From contig NC_030988.1 in NCBI RefSeq assembly GCF_000149955.1, forward strand, positions 4,835,245-4,899,244: a DNA stretch of 64,000 nt. The letters are read 5' to 3'. Source of the DNA: Fusarium oxysporum f. sp. lycopersici 4287. Its lineage: Eukaryota > Ascomycota > Sordariomycetes > Hypocreales > Nectriaceae. A program made the translations under genes and the position numbers. Below the pieces are notes generated by a model. It saw nothing but the letters and a program-made list of their open reading frames with translations. It did no database searches and had not been told where the DNA came from. The stretch's first letter is position 1. Every line of letters starts with the position of its first letter. This document shows positions 1 to 11,505 of this stretch, piece after piece.

Positions 1-428
1 AGTGTGTGATGCAGAATAATCATTATCGCAACGATCCACCTCTCTTTTCTTTCATTTACTGCTAGTGTCTCCATAACCTTGTCCAGGTACTGCAGAGAGC
101 CGACCTCAACATGAGTCGATGCGTAGCCCCCTTTATAGCTCGCGAACTAGCTTCAGGTTGCGAGATATGAAAGGGCCAAGAGGCTAAAATATAGAGAATG
201 AAAGAAAGTTTATACCACGCACTCGTTACTCGACATAGAAGGAGAAGAAGGCGGCTAAGAAAGGGGAAGTCCAGTCACAGCTGCCGATTTATCTGCTGCA
301 AAAAACTCACTTTCTCTAGTTACATATATATACATACGTGCACAACCTTCCAAGCACGGTATTATTGGACTGACCAAGCGATATTGCCGTCCTAATCTCA
401 AAATACATAGGACAATAGCGATATTCAA
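1..428. other. left flank without a gene
   Basis: No convincing gene. The only ORF here (198-395, plus) is low-complexity Arg/Lys-rich and has no recognisable domain. On the minus strand this is the 3' flank of the HMG-CoA reductase gene. Confidence 0.5.
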
Positions 429-1586
429 TCACAAATGCGGTTGCGGCGTTTCTCCACGAGCAAGCCTCATATGACTGGCAGTAAAGGTGTCGTTCGCGAC
501 AGCTGAGCTTGTGCTGACGTCGAGTGCAAGACTGAACGCTGCAATGAGCCCGGCCAGCCGTTCCTTCTGGTCTGGCCCGTCTCCGTCACATCGCAGCACC
601 TTGAGAGCCTCTTTCTGCATCGGGTATCCTGTACCGCCTCCGACAGTGCCTACAGGCAGGGACGGGAAATAGAGGCTCATGCAAAGCGCACCAGTCTTAG
701 GGTCAAGTTCCGAGGTCAGATGGCTCCAGGATGCTTCGGCGGTGCTGGCAGTGTCCTGACCGGTCGCAATGAACATGGCTGCGATGATATTGACCGTGTT
801 TATGTTGGAACCAAACTGACCGTTCCTGATCCCGCCTTCTTTGAGAGTCTTCTGGGCCATGTAGAGGCGCTCGGTGGTGCAGCCGAGGATCTTCTGACAG
901 GCTTCCCGTGAAATCGTTCCCCAGACTAAAGTCTCAACACCACGAGCCTTCTTCACGTTTCCCCAGGAGGGTTTTTTGTCGGAAGCTAGCTGACCTTCAA
1001 TGAAAAAGTCCAAGATGTTGTATTGATCGGCGAATGACTCTCGCAACATGTCACAGGCGTACTGTGTGGCTTTCGTGACCATGTTCTGTCCCGCCGCGCT
1101 CCCACAGCTATAGGTGCACAAAAGATGAACCTGCGAACCGATGATGAAAGGCTCGATAGCCTTGAGCCTAACATGCTTGCTAGTCGCTTCTGCCCACCTA
1201 GCGAATGCGTTCTGCATACCCGGTAGCGCTTGGGCAAAGATGACTGCCCGCCTCGGATTTTGGAAAACGAAGACAGGACCGCGAGACATGCCATTGCTCA
1301 GAGTTTCAATATGTATGCCGCCAGAGGCATTAAAGGCCTTGCATCCTCTAGAGCAGCTGGCGATAAGGGTAGCTTCGTATGTGGCTAAAGGGGCATAGAT
1401 ATCGTCGAGCACGGGTGTTCCGGCTAAGCGTAACGGGCCTGCAATGCCAAGCGGAACTTTGCAGAACCCTATGCAATTCTCGATACGCACGCTTTCCAGG
1501 TTCCCTGATTGTAAGTCTGCGGCATGGTTGAACTTGTCCGCTAAATCATGCAAAACCTGGGTCTTGTCGCGTGAATCAGGAGCCAT
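429..1586 (-). CDS. HMG-CoA reductase, catalytic domain only
   Basis: NADPH-dependent reduction of HMG-CoA to mevalonate, the committing step of isoprenoid synthesis. The 385-aa ORF covers a class I catalytic domain. An ENxIG...PLGIAGPL block lies at about residues 36-52. The catalytic Glu is E71 (in YEATLIAS), the catalytic Lys is K204 (in ASDKKP), Asp is D278 (in GQD) and His is H372 (in SHM). The GTVGGGT motif is at 313-319. Two things are odd. There is no N-terminal membrane and sterol-sensing region, so this would be a soluble enzyme. The usual DAMGMNM cofactor motif reads SAAGQNM (163-169), so the conserved Asp is lost. Such truncated reductases can supply precursors to, or confer resistance in, secondary-metabolite clusters (family knowledge). 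The neighbouring P450 genes fit that. No intron is needed. Function is inferred from motifs only. Confidence 0.88.
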   Translation of the reverse strand: MAPDSRDKTQVLHDLADKFNHAADLQSGNLESVRIENCIGFCKVPLGIAGPLRLAGTPVLDDIYAPLATYEATLIASCSRGCKAFNASGGIHIETLSNGMSRGPVFVFQNPRRAVIFAQALPGMQNAFARWAEATSKHVRLKAIEPFIIGSQVHLLCTYSCGSAAGQNMVTKATQYACDMLRESFADQYNILDFFIEGQLASDKKPSWGNVKKARGVETLVWGTISREACQKILGCTTERLYMAQKTLKEGGIRNGQFGSNINTVNIIAAMFIATGQDTASTAEASWSHLTSELDPKTGALCMSLYFPSLPVGTVGGGTGYPMQKEALKVLRCDGDGPDQKERLAGLIAAFSLALDVSTSSAVANDTFTASHMRLARGETPQPHL

Positions 1587-4512
1587 AGCGGTGTTCTCGA
1601 GGCCAAAGCTTCTTTTAAAGTGTTGATTGGTATTCCCTGGAGAGATATCGAGTTATCCAGATCGAGGAGGGGGAGTCAAGTACAGTATATCTGTTCTTTT
1701 TGATAGAAAAGAACTCTGATATTGCCGTCACTTGCCTGTGTACCATGCCTGGCCTAACGTCTACATCGGCCAACTTTAGACCTTCTATCACGTAACCGTC
1801 TAGATTTGTCTGAAGGAGAGTAATATACAGCCTCTTATGAATTGAGGAAGAACTATATTGAATAAGGAAGACGATAATGAAGCATGAGACCGCACCTGGC
1901 TTTCTTAGCATATTTGGCCGTTAGGGATTGATACATTGCGATTCTGTATGAGAAAGCGCAGCAAGCGCTCCACCAAAGCATTCACAGCTAGGCTCCGCAA
2001 TACCGTTCATGACTTCTCAGTCTATGATAAACTAGATCGAGGATGTACGTCGGTTTTCGAGTCGAGTTGCAGTTAGGAGCGTAGACCTATCGGTTTTGTT
2101 TCTTCTGCATCGGCATTGTGAAGGTGTGGATGGCTCGTACCCTGCCCAAGCTCAGCAACCGAGACGACGGCCTAGACAGGCCAACTGTAACGGCAGTTAT
2201 CATCGCGAGCCTGAAGTTGAGATTCTATAAGAGTCCAATGGCTGCCCTAGAGCATTGGTACATAGTTCAACCACGAAGCTTATATGAGTTTCATGTCTTT
2301 AGTAGGAATAGATTCACGCCTCATTCCACGCTGGTCTGCGTACTGTCTGGAATGTGACATCTTAGCACGGTCACAATGGAAGCTACACGGCTCTAACATA
2401 CAATATGGAACGCCATCAGAAGAGAACCATATTGTAAGGTCCAACGAGTCGCTACGTTGCAGCAAGTGCGCCTCATCCTCAAATCTTTGTCCTAATCGTT
2501 CAACTCTATTGGACCATGATGGGCTAGTGCATAGCTCCACCGTGCATATCTTCTCAAGTAGCGATTCTGGAGCCCACAGTTTCTCCCCGACTGACGATTC
2601 ATATGGCTATACACTTGATGCTGAATCTGTGGTTCGGATGGCCAGACAAAAGAATGATTATTCTATGACTGAACCTCATCGCCTAGTGGTGCCCGGAGAT
2701 GGAGACCCCCAGGTCGAAGCGATAGGTCAGACAGATGGATACGCATGTCTCGCGACACAGTGGCGAGAAAGGTCCAGAAGTATCTGAGTCATCAACAAAC
2801 CCGAGGTTTCAGAGCCGATTTGGATGTTTCTTCATGTCTTTGTGCATAATCATAACCTGCCGAATCACCTTCTTGTCTCGCTATACCCTAGCTGCCAGCT
2901 TACCCTAGGTTGCCCTTGAGAGATGTGATGTGTCCTAGGAGATTGGGTGCAGTGAATTGTAACAATCGCCAGGTGACTAAAGCCAAGGTTGTAGCATGAA
3001 GTCGCGTTTGTGCCCTTAAGCAATATCAAATTGGAATGTCTGTACAGTAGCATGATTGAGAGGTAGAGTGATTCAGCGTGACACATAAGATTTTATCGTT
3101 TTTGAGTTTCTGACTTTTACCTATTCCCCTTACTCCATTATCTCGCTCTTGGCCACCTATTGTTGAAACAGATGGTAAAACGTGAAAAGCTGCGACAGAC
3201 TAATGTTAATCATTTCTAACCCTTTCCAACCGATCAACGTCCCATCTTCCCAAGCCTTTTATATTGCTAGACCATATTTTGAGCCTACGAAGTTGCAAGA
3301 GAATTAGCAAGCTGATTACCCTAGAGCTGAGTAGGGTTCCTGTACGAAAGAGTCTGATCAACTCTCTCCTGTAAAAATTCTTTCTTGGCACGCACTGTTA
3401 GTGCGGTGCTAGGAGCGGGATTTTCTGCAGGCCACGCGACCACACAAAAACTGCGGGGACGCTATCGGCTCCCTAACAGCAGTTTTCAGAGAAGGAATTT
3501 TGGAGAGTTCGCCTTCTCTGACAACACCTTTGTCGGATCTAATGGCGGCACCTCAGAACCAGAACGCCTTAGATATCGGAGGGCGATGCCCCGGGCATTC
3601 GTAGCGACATCCTTCCGATCAACGACGCCGATTGCGATGGGTTTTTCTCCTTTAAAGGCAAGCCGCACCGTCGGCCTCTGATCCCTTCCCGAGGTTTTTC
3701 CCTGCCGCCGCGACAGTCGACTACGAGCTACAACTTGGTTACTGGAGATTGTGGACTGCGTCAGCAGATGTAGTGATGCGCGAGAGAATTCTGGTCGGTG
3801 GAAAAAGTTCGACAATAGATTGCCCTCGAACCCGCTGACGGGTGACGGGCTTGAGAAATACAGCACCTTTTGTGCCATTGGTATGCTGGATGGTGAAGGA
3901 AGCGGGGTATCCTGTACCTAGCTAGCTCAGCACGTCTTTTGCTCCAGTAGGAGATTTGGCTTCGTTACAGCCACCCAGACGAAAAATACACATACATACA
4001 TACATACATACATACATACATACATACGAAAGAGTCTGATTGGATAATGTCCTGTTTTGGCATGGTTAGATGGTTTTCTGACGGTTTCCCCGGAGGCTTT
4101 AGTCCGGTCAGCATGCATCCTCTAAGCTCGAAGTGGTAAGAAGCGGATGAGCTGCATACAGTAGATGCTGTAATTGGTCAGAGCAAAGAACAATGAGATA
4201 ATCTAGGCTTGACAGCACGCAGGGGTGATTTCAGAGATGGCAATACAATTCATTCATGCATGGGGGTCTCATGATACAGTTTCAAGCCATCGATCCTGCT
4301 TGAGTATATCGTGTTGTTATTAGAACTAACTACTAATAAATTTCTAGAATTGGCGACAGGAAATTGACTTAGCACATCGACGTGGTGAACCTTCCTCATC
4401 TCTACGTGAGTTTCGCGCAGGCGGCTCGGACCCCAGACAACCGTCTTTGACTTTTGCTCCGTCTAACAAGCTGTTTAGTTTTAGATTCACGCGATACATA
4501 GGCAAAAGTTTT
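1587..4512. other. 2.9-kb interval, no confident gene
   Basis: The ORFs here are short and unconvincing. A Cys-bearing 167-codon plus ORF at 2284-2787 and a 130-codon minus ORF at 3486-3878 are the longest; neither has a recognisable domain. A CATA microsatellite sits at about 3988-4026. A 60-bp stretch at about 3359 resembles one at 31411. On the minus strand, 1587 onward is the promoter side of the HMG-CoA reductase gene. Confidence 0.45.
3988..4026. repeat. (CATA)n microsatellite
   Basis: About nine to ten perfect CATA/TACA units. It has no coding context. Confidence 0.9.
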
Positions 4513-6520
4513 CTATGTCTCAGATAACTTGCAAATCTCGACCGGAACAGGCCTGTCAAAACTATGGAGACCAAATGGCAGTTCCCGGTGACCAGGCTCT
4601 ATCTTTCTGGCCTCCTCTGGATCGATAAGCCTCAGGTCATAACTCTGCAACACCATGGCGACCGAGGCGAAGATGACCTGCTTAGCCAACGTCTCGCCCG
4701 GACAGCGGAATGCTCCTCCTCCAAAAGGGAAGAAATGCCCCCGCAAGCCAGCAACGGAGGCTCTGGAGCGCTCATCTTCCGTCCCCATATGTGTTGTTGG
4801 CCTTTGTGGAGATTCTCGTGCGGGTTGAACGCGCTTCTTTTTCGCGGGGCCGCTGATACTGGAGCTGCCTGGACAATCGAGAAACCTCTCAGCCCAGAAA
4901 GCTTCCAGAGGATGCTGAGGCTTGCCACTTGACAGATCCTGGCCCGTGTTCCAGCATGACACATCCAGTCCCGCAAGCCAGCCAGTGAACATGACGGGTA
5001 CACCCGCCTTGACCTTCCAGCCTCCAGCGAGACACAACTGGTCGTCGAGGCATGTGCGACCAACGGTACTTGCAACACGCAGCCGGAGTGTTTCGTAGTA
5101 GATAGAGTTGAGGAGGGGATCCTTCATCAGTACTTTGATATCTGGTTGCTCTCCAACCTCTGTGGATTGAAAGGCAAAGCTGATCTGGTGGCGAACCCGA
5201 CGGAGCAGACTTGCATCAAGTAGGATGTGCACGATCATCCACAAAGCTGCGGGAACGGTGTTTGCCATAGCACTGTATTGGGTAAGCAGCGATCTCTCGG
5301 TCGCTTCTCGCTTCTGCATCCCTCGTGGCGGAAGAGTAGAGCAAAGGTTGAGCGAGAGAGGGAGTCAACATGGACGTACACGAAAAAATATCCCAGCATC
5401 ACCACAGCTACTCCGTTGTTGCTGAGCCCGAGAGCCTCGTGGCGCTGAATCATCTTGCGGACGTATTGGGTCCCCCAAATAGGCTCGTACTCGATATCGC
5501 GAAGCCCGTCATTATCCCAGTTGTAATTTTCGCTACACCAGGTGCGCCAACGATCGAAGTTTTTGTGCATCTCGTCACGCGCCTGGTAGCTTGACGGTAC
5601 CAACCATCGCGGCAGACCTTTGGAGATGTTCGGAAATGCTTTGTAGAAGTTCCAAAAGTCCTGGCAGAAAGTTGGACAAATTCTGAGGAGATGCTCTCCA
5701 TACAAGGCTTCTACATTAGCTCTAAGGATGAGATTTGATAGGAAGCTGAAGAGATCAGGAATACGGCCCCAATCGTGTCCGATCTCCGATGCTGCGGATA
5801 GCTCTGACGCCAAATTCTTCTTGAATCTCTCCATCACAAACACTAGATTTCGCCCTTGAAGATAATGAGCAAAGTCTTGTCTCTGGTGCTCCATGATACG
5901 CCGGGAGACATCTGGATGATCCGTGTAGAATCCTACACTGGCCTCGTAGGCGGAAATACGGTCATGGTTGAAGATGTGGATATCACGGCCGGATAAGCCG
6001 AAGAAAATGGTCAGAGCATCGAATAAACTGGGCGTCGGCACCAGACTACTACTCCGTCTGAACAGTCCTTCGATCTGTTTTCCAGGCATCGCCAAGTATA
6101 TCTCCCGACCGATGAGCGGGATATAAGCTGGAGCTCCTCGCAATTCGTGGCTGATGCGCAGTTCAGTTAGCGATGCGGTGATGCAACGACCGCCAAAGCC
6201 GGCAAGCAACGGTGGATCCAGTAATACGAAGTTGAATAAGACTGCAGAAGGGGGTCTCCAACATACGTGAGGCGTGTCAAGAAACTCTCTGGCTGCAGAG
6301 TGAGAGAGAGTAGATGGCCTAGCCCCTGAAGCCCCCACGAAGGCTGGGGAGGGGATTTCGTCGAGTCATCGTTATGGGAATGTGGTCTGGATTGAAGTCG
6401 AGTGTATATTGTACCTAGTAAAAGAAGGAGAATAGGCAAAAGAAGAAAAGCCATATAGGTCACGGCGTGATCTAGGCTAGGAGGTACATGCTTCATCAGT
6501 GAACCAAGGTAGCTCTCCAT
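4513..6520 (-). CDS. cytochrome P450 (CYP7/CYP8-like fungal type)
   Basis: Heme-thiolate monooxygenase, probably ER-anchored. The ATG at 6520 opens with a hydrophobic anchor (about residues 18-42). Exon 1 runs 6520-6267, then a 116-bp intron (6266-6151, GTATGT donor, CTAAC branch, CAG acceptor). Exon 2 starts at 6150 and continues to about 5360. A second intron (about 5361-5312; exact ends uncertain, GTGTAC donor) leads to exon 3, which ends at 4513. Signatures: I-helix-like segment before NTVPAALWM, ExxR as YYETLR, a PERF-like AERF, and the heme loop FPFGGGAFRCPGE. Together they describe a complete enzyme of about 500 aa. It is read convergently with nothing and lies in tandem upstream of the HMG-CoA reductase on the same strand, consistent with terpenoid or sterol tailoring (inference). 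The substrate cannot be read from sequence. Confidence 0.85.
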
Positions 6521-7304
6521 AACCGTATTGCAATGGAAGTGGCGGCACTAAGGACAATCGCGCCGACACTTGACAGAGTCCTGCCTGGCAGGTGAAGTCC
6601 CAGCGTCTGGATAGGCCCCGGGGGGGGGGGGCAATGAGGAATACTGCAGGATTGTGACCGAACGCTTTTCAGTCCGTCGGTACCAGGTGTTCAGATATGG
6701 TGTCTCAGAGGACTATTACTGTACTATTGTCTCGGAACAATCGCGTTTGGATAAGCTGCATGGGACTCATAGAATATTGGGTGACGCAGGCTTATTTAGC
6801 AGGTCTAAGGGGCAAGACAGTACTAATTGAGATGAAAGCTGGGGGAAAACGGCCGTATTAGTGGTTATTAGTGGCCACCTTAGCGATATTTACTAGCTTA
6901 CCAACTGTGTCGCAGAATCCATTATAGATAATGTTGCTGCTAGTGCTGATGCCGCTGCCCAGTATTCTGACTCTTGGCTGAACAATGAGAACCGGCCAAT
7001 ACGGGCTGGCAAGGCAGAGTTCACATATCTTGGCTATGCGAACTATCAGATTATTCAGCTAGCTGTCACTGTGGAATACTATACTACGCATTGCAGTATC
7101 ACTCGCATATTGTTTGTAGTTTCCAGTAATCTACTTCACCTCACCTCTGCATCATCTGCTACAACGAAAAACGAGGTCTCCCCGAAGGTAGCAGGATCAA
7201 ACATAACGATATCACAAGTTACCATCCCTGATATCCTCTTAGCCCTATACCTACTTACCCACCTACTTACCGCTTCAGGTCAGCCGCATCTGTTTCCGTC
7301 CGCT
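6521..7304. promoter_or_regulatory. divergent intergenic region between the two P450 sequences
   Basis: No gene. It should hold the promoters of the P450 on the minus strand and of the decayed P450 on the plus strand. It contains a run of 12 G at 6620-6631. I cannot pick out a specific binding site. Confidence 0.4.
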
Positions 7305-7946
7305 ATGACCGAACTGTTGCTGCAGTCGCCTTTGCCTTGTTTCCTCGCTTCAAGCACAGCGTACGCGCTCCTCACATCCCATCAGTTACAGTGCCAATTA
7401 TTACCCATCCTCATCGCCTCGTGGACCTTTGCATTATTCGTGCATCTCGTGGTCTGGCTGAGCTGGATCTTTCCACGCTACGTGTCAGAGCTTCGCCATA
7501 TTCCTACAGTTCCTGGATTCCCTCTTTGGGGCCAGTTTTTCGACGTCATCACACAGGAATGCGGGGCTCCACAACAACTCTGGCACCATCGGTATGGCCC
7601 TGTCGTTCGCTACTTCTTCCCCTTTGGGTCGGAGAGGCTGTCGATTGCCGACAGGGGCGCTCTGCAGCGCATGGCTTTCGACTGCCCTAAAACTTCCGTC
7701 GGAAACTGCGCTAAACCATCACAAGCGCACTCCTGGATAAGCAGAACCCTCTGGCGTGGCTTGGTGCCTGGTCGAAGTAGCGAGCACGACTGCCGATCCA
7801 GCGCGTTAGCTTTGTCTTTTTCAGTACAATCCATCAAAGCTTTAATCCCTATAATTTGGACAATATCATTATGTCTTGGCGAATGTAGGGAGGAAACGAA
7901 CGCAAGTCGACCCAGCGCCACAACAATCAGTCGTTTGATTGGTTGA
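7305..7946 (+). pseudogene. decayed cytochrome P450, N-terminal part
   Basis: The reading frame from the ATG at 7305 encodes a hydrophobic N-terminus. It then has a textbook fungal P450 start: proline-rich IPTVPGFPLWGQFFDVI, QLWHHRYGPVVRYFFPFG and SERLSIAD. Homology is lost near 7690. It resumes in the same frame around 7800-7860 as FSVQSIKALIPIIW, a motif that normally follows the 'RKAL' region. The segment between reads sensibly in no single frame, so at least two compensating indels or small rearrangements are likely. No I-helix, ExxR or heme loop follows before the stop at 7944-7946. This is therefore a gene relic. It is divergent from the intact P450 at 4.5-6.5 kb and belongs to a different P450 type. 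Confidence 0.75.
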
Positions 7947-8602
7947 GGCGACTTACCCTGGAGGCCGAGGTCAACAATTTGCAACGCAAATATACTAGCA
8001 AAAACGGCAAGGACTCATGCTAAGATGAATAACATGGGTTTAAGGATCTAATGTACGTTTGTATTCCATGCTGAGATTCTACTGTAGACTTAGTGCTTAG
8101 CATTGAGTCAGCTGACATGATAGTTTCAGTATACGATTTGAATTGATTCAACTGATTGATATATCTGATCGTTGATTGGACAACAGCGCTGAGATGAGTC
8201 TGAGCTAAACACCGTGTTGCTGCTAGCAGCATCTCATACTGATATAATTGGTTCGAAAAGGTGGAGTAGGCCGTAGCGAGTAAGCTCGGTTATCTTATCG
8301 GAAGAAACCAATAAAGGTCATAGCGGGAAAGATCCAGGAATACCTGGATAACTATAGCATCAACAGATTAGGTGCCAAGTGCACGACTCAATCATCGAAT
8401 TAGCGAGTGCGAGTGTTATTGGATTATACCGAATTCTAGAGCAGTTAATAGACTATCAGTTGATATAGTAATATTCGATCGGTGAGTTATGGCCGAAGCT
8501 TGGTCTAAAACTGGCCTGTCGGAACCATGCAGGTAGTGCATATATATAGGCCACATGCTTGTTCCAGAGTATATCGGTCGTCATCGGCTTCCCACTTTAG
8601 TC
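7947..8602. other. no gene seen; flank of next ORF
   Basis: No coding signal. A TATATATA stretch at about 8539-8547 could be a TATA box for the ORF starting at 8603. Confidence 0.4.
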
Positions 8603-9376
8603 ATGGCGAGCCACCAAAAAATACGTGTCGCAATGAAGGGGAGGACGGTAAGGAGCTGGCTATTCCCTAAACTGTTCACGCCAAAACTTAGTCCTGTAAG
8701 ATCACCTTGCCATGAAAAGATACTCTCGATATGGGGATTATTCTTCAAAAGCTACGGATGGTTGGAGAAAGTTTGCAAAGCCGGAAATCCACCTGTTCTG
8801 ATCGGAAGTGTCTTGAACCATATTTCCCAAGACAGCGTCGATCCCAAGCAGAGAGGTCACTTGACTCTTATTTGTGAGGGTAACACATACCCAGCGTTGT
8901 TCAAAGAGTGCCTACAACCCCACGCTATGCATACTCACGGAAAAGCGATGCAACCCGATTATGCTTTTAAAGATCACAGAATCACTTTGAATGCTCATTG
9001 TGTTATGACTGGTTCAGCCGCAAATTCAATATACACAAGATGGCCTGAGCTGTTGAGTGAGGTTTCCGCCATAGGGAGGCAGTCAGCGTTCCTTGTGTGG
9101 GGAGAAACGACCGTAAGGCAAACGCAAACCGTAGCTGGCCTGGGTAGAAATCTTAAGTCAGCCGAATCTGTCTCCAGAATCTGTACCATTACACTGCAGG
9201 ACTATATGGGCAACAGACCATTTCAAATCTGTAGAGAGAACAGTCTCTTGTTTGAGTATGATTACTCACAATCCTGCTATAAGTATGCAAAGAACTATGA
9301 ACGTATTTATAAAAACTACAAGGACATTATAGAGAATCGAGAGGATATAATATGTGAAGGATGTGGAATGAAGTAA
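8603..9376 (+). CDS. hypothetical protein
   Basis: Single-exon ORF of 257 aa from the ATG at 8603. I prefer this start to the in-frame ATG at 8555, because 8555 lies only a few bases downstream of the TATA-like stretch at about 8540. The N-terminal half is basic (SHQKIRVAMKGRTVRSW). The middle is mixed and His-rich (HAMHTHGKAM). The C-terminus is Tyr/Lys-rich (YERIYKNYKDII) and ends with a CxxC pair (ICEGCGMK). I recognise no family. The ORF is long for this AT-rich neighbourhood and has unbroken codon structure, so I keep it. An orphan or a chance ORF remains possible. Confidence 0.45.
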   Translation: MASHQKIRVAMKGRTVRSWLFPKLFTPKLSPVRSPCHEKILSIWGLFFKSYGWLEKVCKAGNPPVLIGSVLNHISQDSVDPKQRGHLTLICEGNTYPALFKECLQPHAMHTHGKAMQPDYAFKDHRITLNAHCVMTGSAANSIYTRWPELLSEVSAIGRQSAFLVWGETTVRQTQTVAGLGRNLKSAESVSRICTITLQDYMGNRPFQICRENSLLFEYDYSQSCYKYAKNYERIYKNYKDIIENREDIICEGCGMK

Positions 9377-10821
9377 GGTTAAAGAGGAGTTATGCTTCAA
9401 GGTAATCTATGTTTCGAGGTGTACAATCTTTAGACTAAACTCACATATTCTATGATACAGATTCTTTTACTGTTACGTTCTGCAAAACTCCTGGCCTATT
9501 CCTACGCACTACTTCCATTTGTCGCTTGAAGGGATACCTCTCTGCTTACTATAGATGGCTCACTAAGTCGAAGATGAGAGTTAGATTTTGAAAAACGCCT
9601 AAGTGCAAGCATTAGTCTGATGAATTAAGTTTATGTTGGAGGATTTTAAGTACATACTTATACAAACCTATTTATAAAGAATCTGATCTTTGGTAAAAGA
9701 ATAAAAGATCCCTGCAATTTAAAGTTATTCTTAAAGTAAGGAGTAAGAGGTTATAAGTGTTTATGACTTTTAAGCATGCTATACTTTCCTGCAAACACGA
9801 ATATAGGGCTGCAGCTCAAGGCCACATTGAAGAGAGTTGCGTAATGAAAGTGTTGCTAGATACGAGACACCACCACAAGGAAATGCCAAGAGGAGATGAG
9901 AGCAAATTTGCGAACAGGATTTACAGTGCTGTGGAACTGGATGGTCTCGCTACGGAGAATGGTTCGTTCAATGGATTCCTTTAAACCTTTAATATAAACC
10001 TTGGACCTTTCGAAGATGTAACAGAGTCTCCAGAAGCAGGCAGTGATTTCATGACACAATTAGCCAAAGGATACAGCAATACACATGCCTTTAACTTTCT
10101 ATATATTTTTTTCCTTACCACTTATATTTATTACTAAATTAATGAGATATAAGTGACAGCAGAGACATCATATTTTCTCGTCCTTTGTAGGTGGTCATCT
10201 GACGGAAGTGGATACCAGTGGTACGAGGTACATAAATTGAATAACACCTTGTTGTGATGTTGCTGCTTCAAAGTATCTCAAAACAATGCCGGCTTTAATT
10301 GCGTCCAAAAACCCAAATCAACTAAAGGAGATTCCAAGTATAATACAAAACCATTTGCGAACCCTTGTGGGGACCTTATTTAGAGACCCCATTGTCTGGG
10401 ATTTTACTTTTCGTCCGATTGGGTATGGGGATAGCTTTTGAGTCTACCGGCCTGTCTTTGGATAATTCACGTATTGCATAGGTGGCATCCCCTTTCTTAT
10501 CGAGCTTCGGTAGCGCCTGGCGGAGCTCATCGGCTTTATCATCCTATTCCAAATTGTACTCATTAGCTGCCTGATCCAAGGGCGACGCATAAAGTATCTC
10601 TCACGTTGACTGTTCTGTTCATCTGGCCTGGTGAAGGGGACAACTTGTCGGCACGTGCGATGTTTGTGCGGTTGTTCATACCCTCACTTCGAACAGGCTC
10701 TGAATCGGGAAGCTTGGAGTTGTCCAGCCCGGAATTCGGGTGGCTGAACTTGGCCTTTTTGGGAAGTCTGGTCTTTTGACGTTCCATGTCCGGCCTCCTC
10801 TTAGATCCATCGGGCGCGGCA
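9377..10821. other. AT-rich interval, no gene seen
   Basis: Mostly AT-rich sequence with short ORFs only (9757-9984 plus, 10563-10910 minus). None has a recognisable domain. Confidence 0.45.
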
Positions 10822-11505
10822 CTAAAAAAACGAATCTTCGGAGTTAAGAGAGCTTTCTCCATGACTTTTGGGTCTGACGACTGGTACTCCAGGGACAGAA
10901 GTTGAGTCATTCGGGGCTACCGATTTGTCAGGTCTAAGGTTGGTCGGTCAGTATTCAACTTCATGAGGTTCTTGGCCGTGCCATTGTAGCTCATACCTAT
11001 CGATTCTTGAACAACCGAAATCGGAGAAGACAGTCTCTTCCGGATCAAATGAAGTGAAAGCAGATATTTCTGGAGAGCTTGGGTTGAGACTAAGTATCTG
11101 CCCTTGATCGGTAGCAAAGAGTACGTGATAGCTAGCCGATCGATCCAACACTACTGTCTGAGAGAGATCATGAATCCAAGAAGGATCGATGCATGATGGC
11201 GTAGTGAATTCGCTTGGATTATCTGCACAGAGAGGGCTAATCAATGAAGGATACTCAGCTTGCAGGTCGAGCTGTGGTTCCAAATATTCAAAGGGCGGTA
11301 GTAGAAAAGGATTTGATAGATGATCGGCGCATAGTGATTCTGCACCACAATTATTTTGGATATGAGGCATTGTGAGATGTCGTTGACAGGAAAGAGAACA
11401 GATTGATCGAAATTTTGTAAATTCTGGGCAGTGATAGATATTTATTCCCTTCGCCATGGTCTTCAGGGGTTCAGGAGACAAGGATACAGGTATGGGGGAT
11501 AGCAT
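10822..11505 (-). CDS. hypothetical protein, two exons
   Basis: Proposed CDS complement(join(10822..10933,10997..11505)), 206 aa. The 63-bp intron (10934-10996) has a good GTATGA donor, an ACTGACC branch site and a CTTAG acceptor, and splicing keeps the frame. The protein is Pro/Ser/Cys-rich. Exon 1 ends ...FGCSRID, and exon 2 adds a Ser/Pro-rich acidic tail ending SLNSEDSFF. Later starts at Met17 or Met46 are possible. No domain is recognised. Skipping the splice would end the protein at 10948, with a separate 115-codon ORF at 10563-10910. Confidence 0.45.

Noticed and set aside
2284..2787. Cys-bearing ORF as a Zn2Cys6 regulator
   Set aside because: Cysteine spacing does not fit C-x2-C-x6-C; no basic linker.
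3486..3878. 130-codon minus ORF
   Set aside because: No domain, overlaps an equally open plus frame; cannot be supported.
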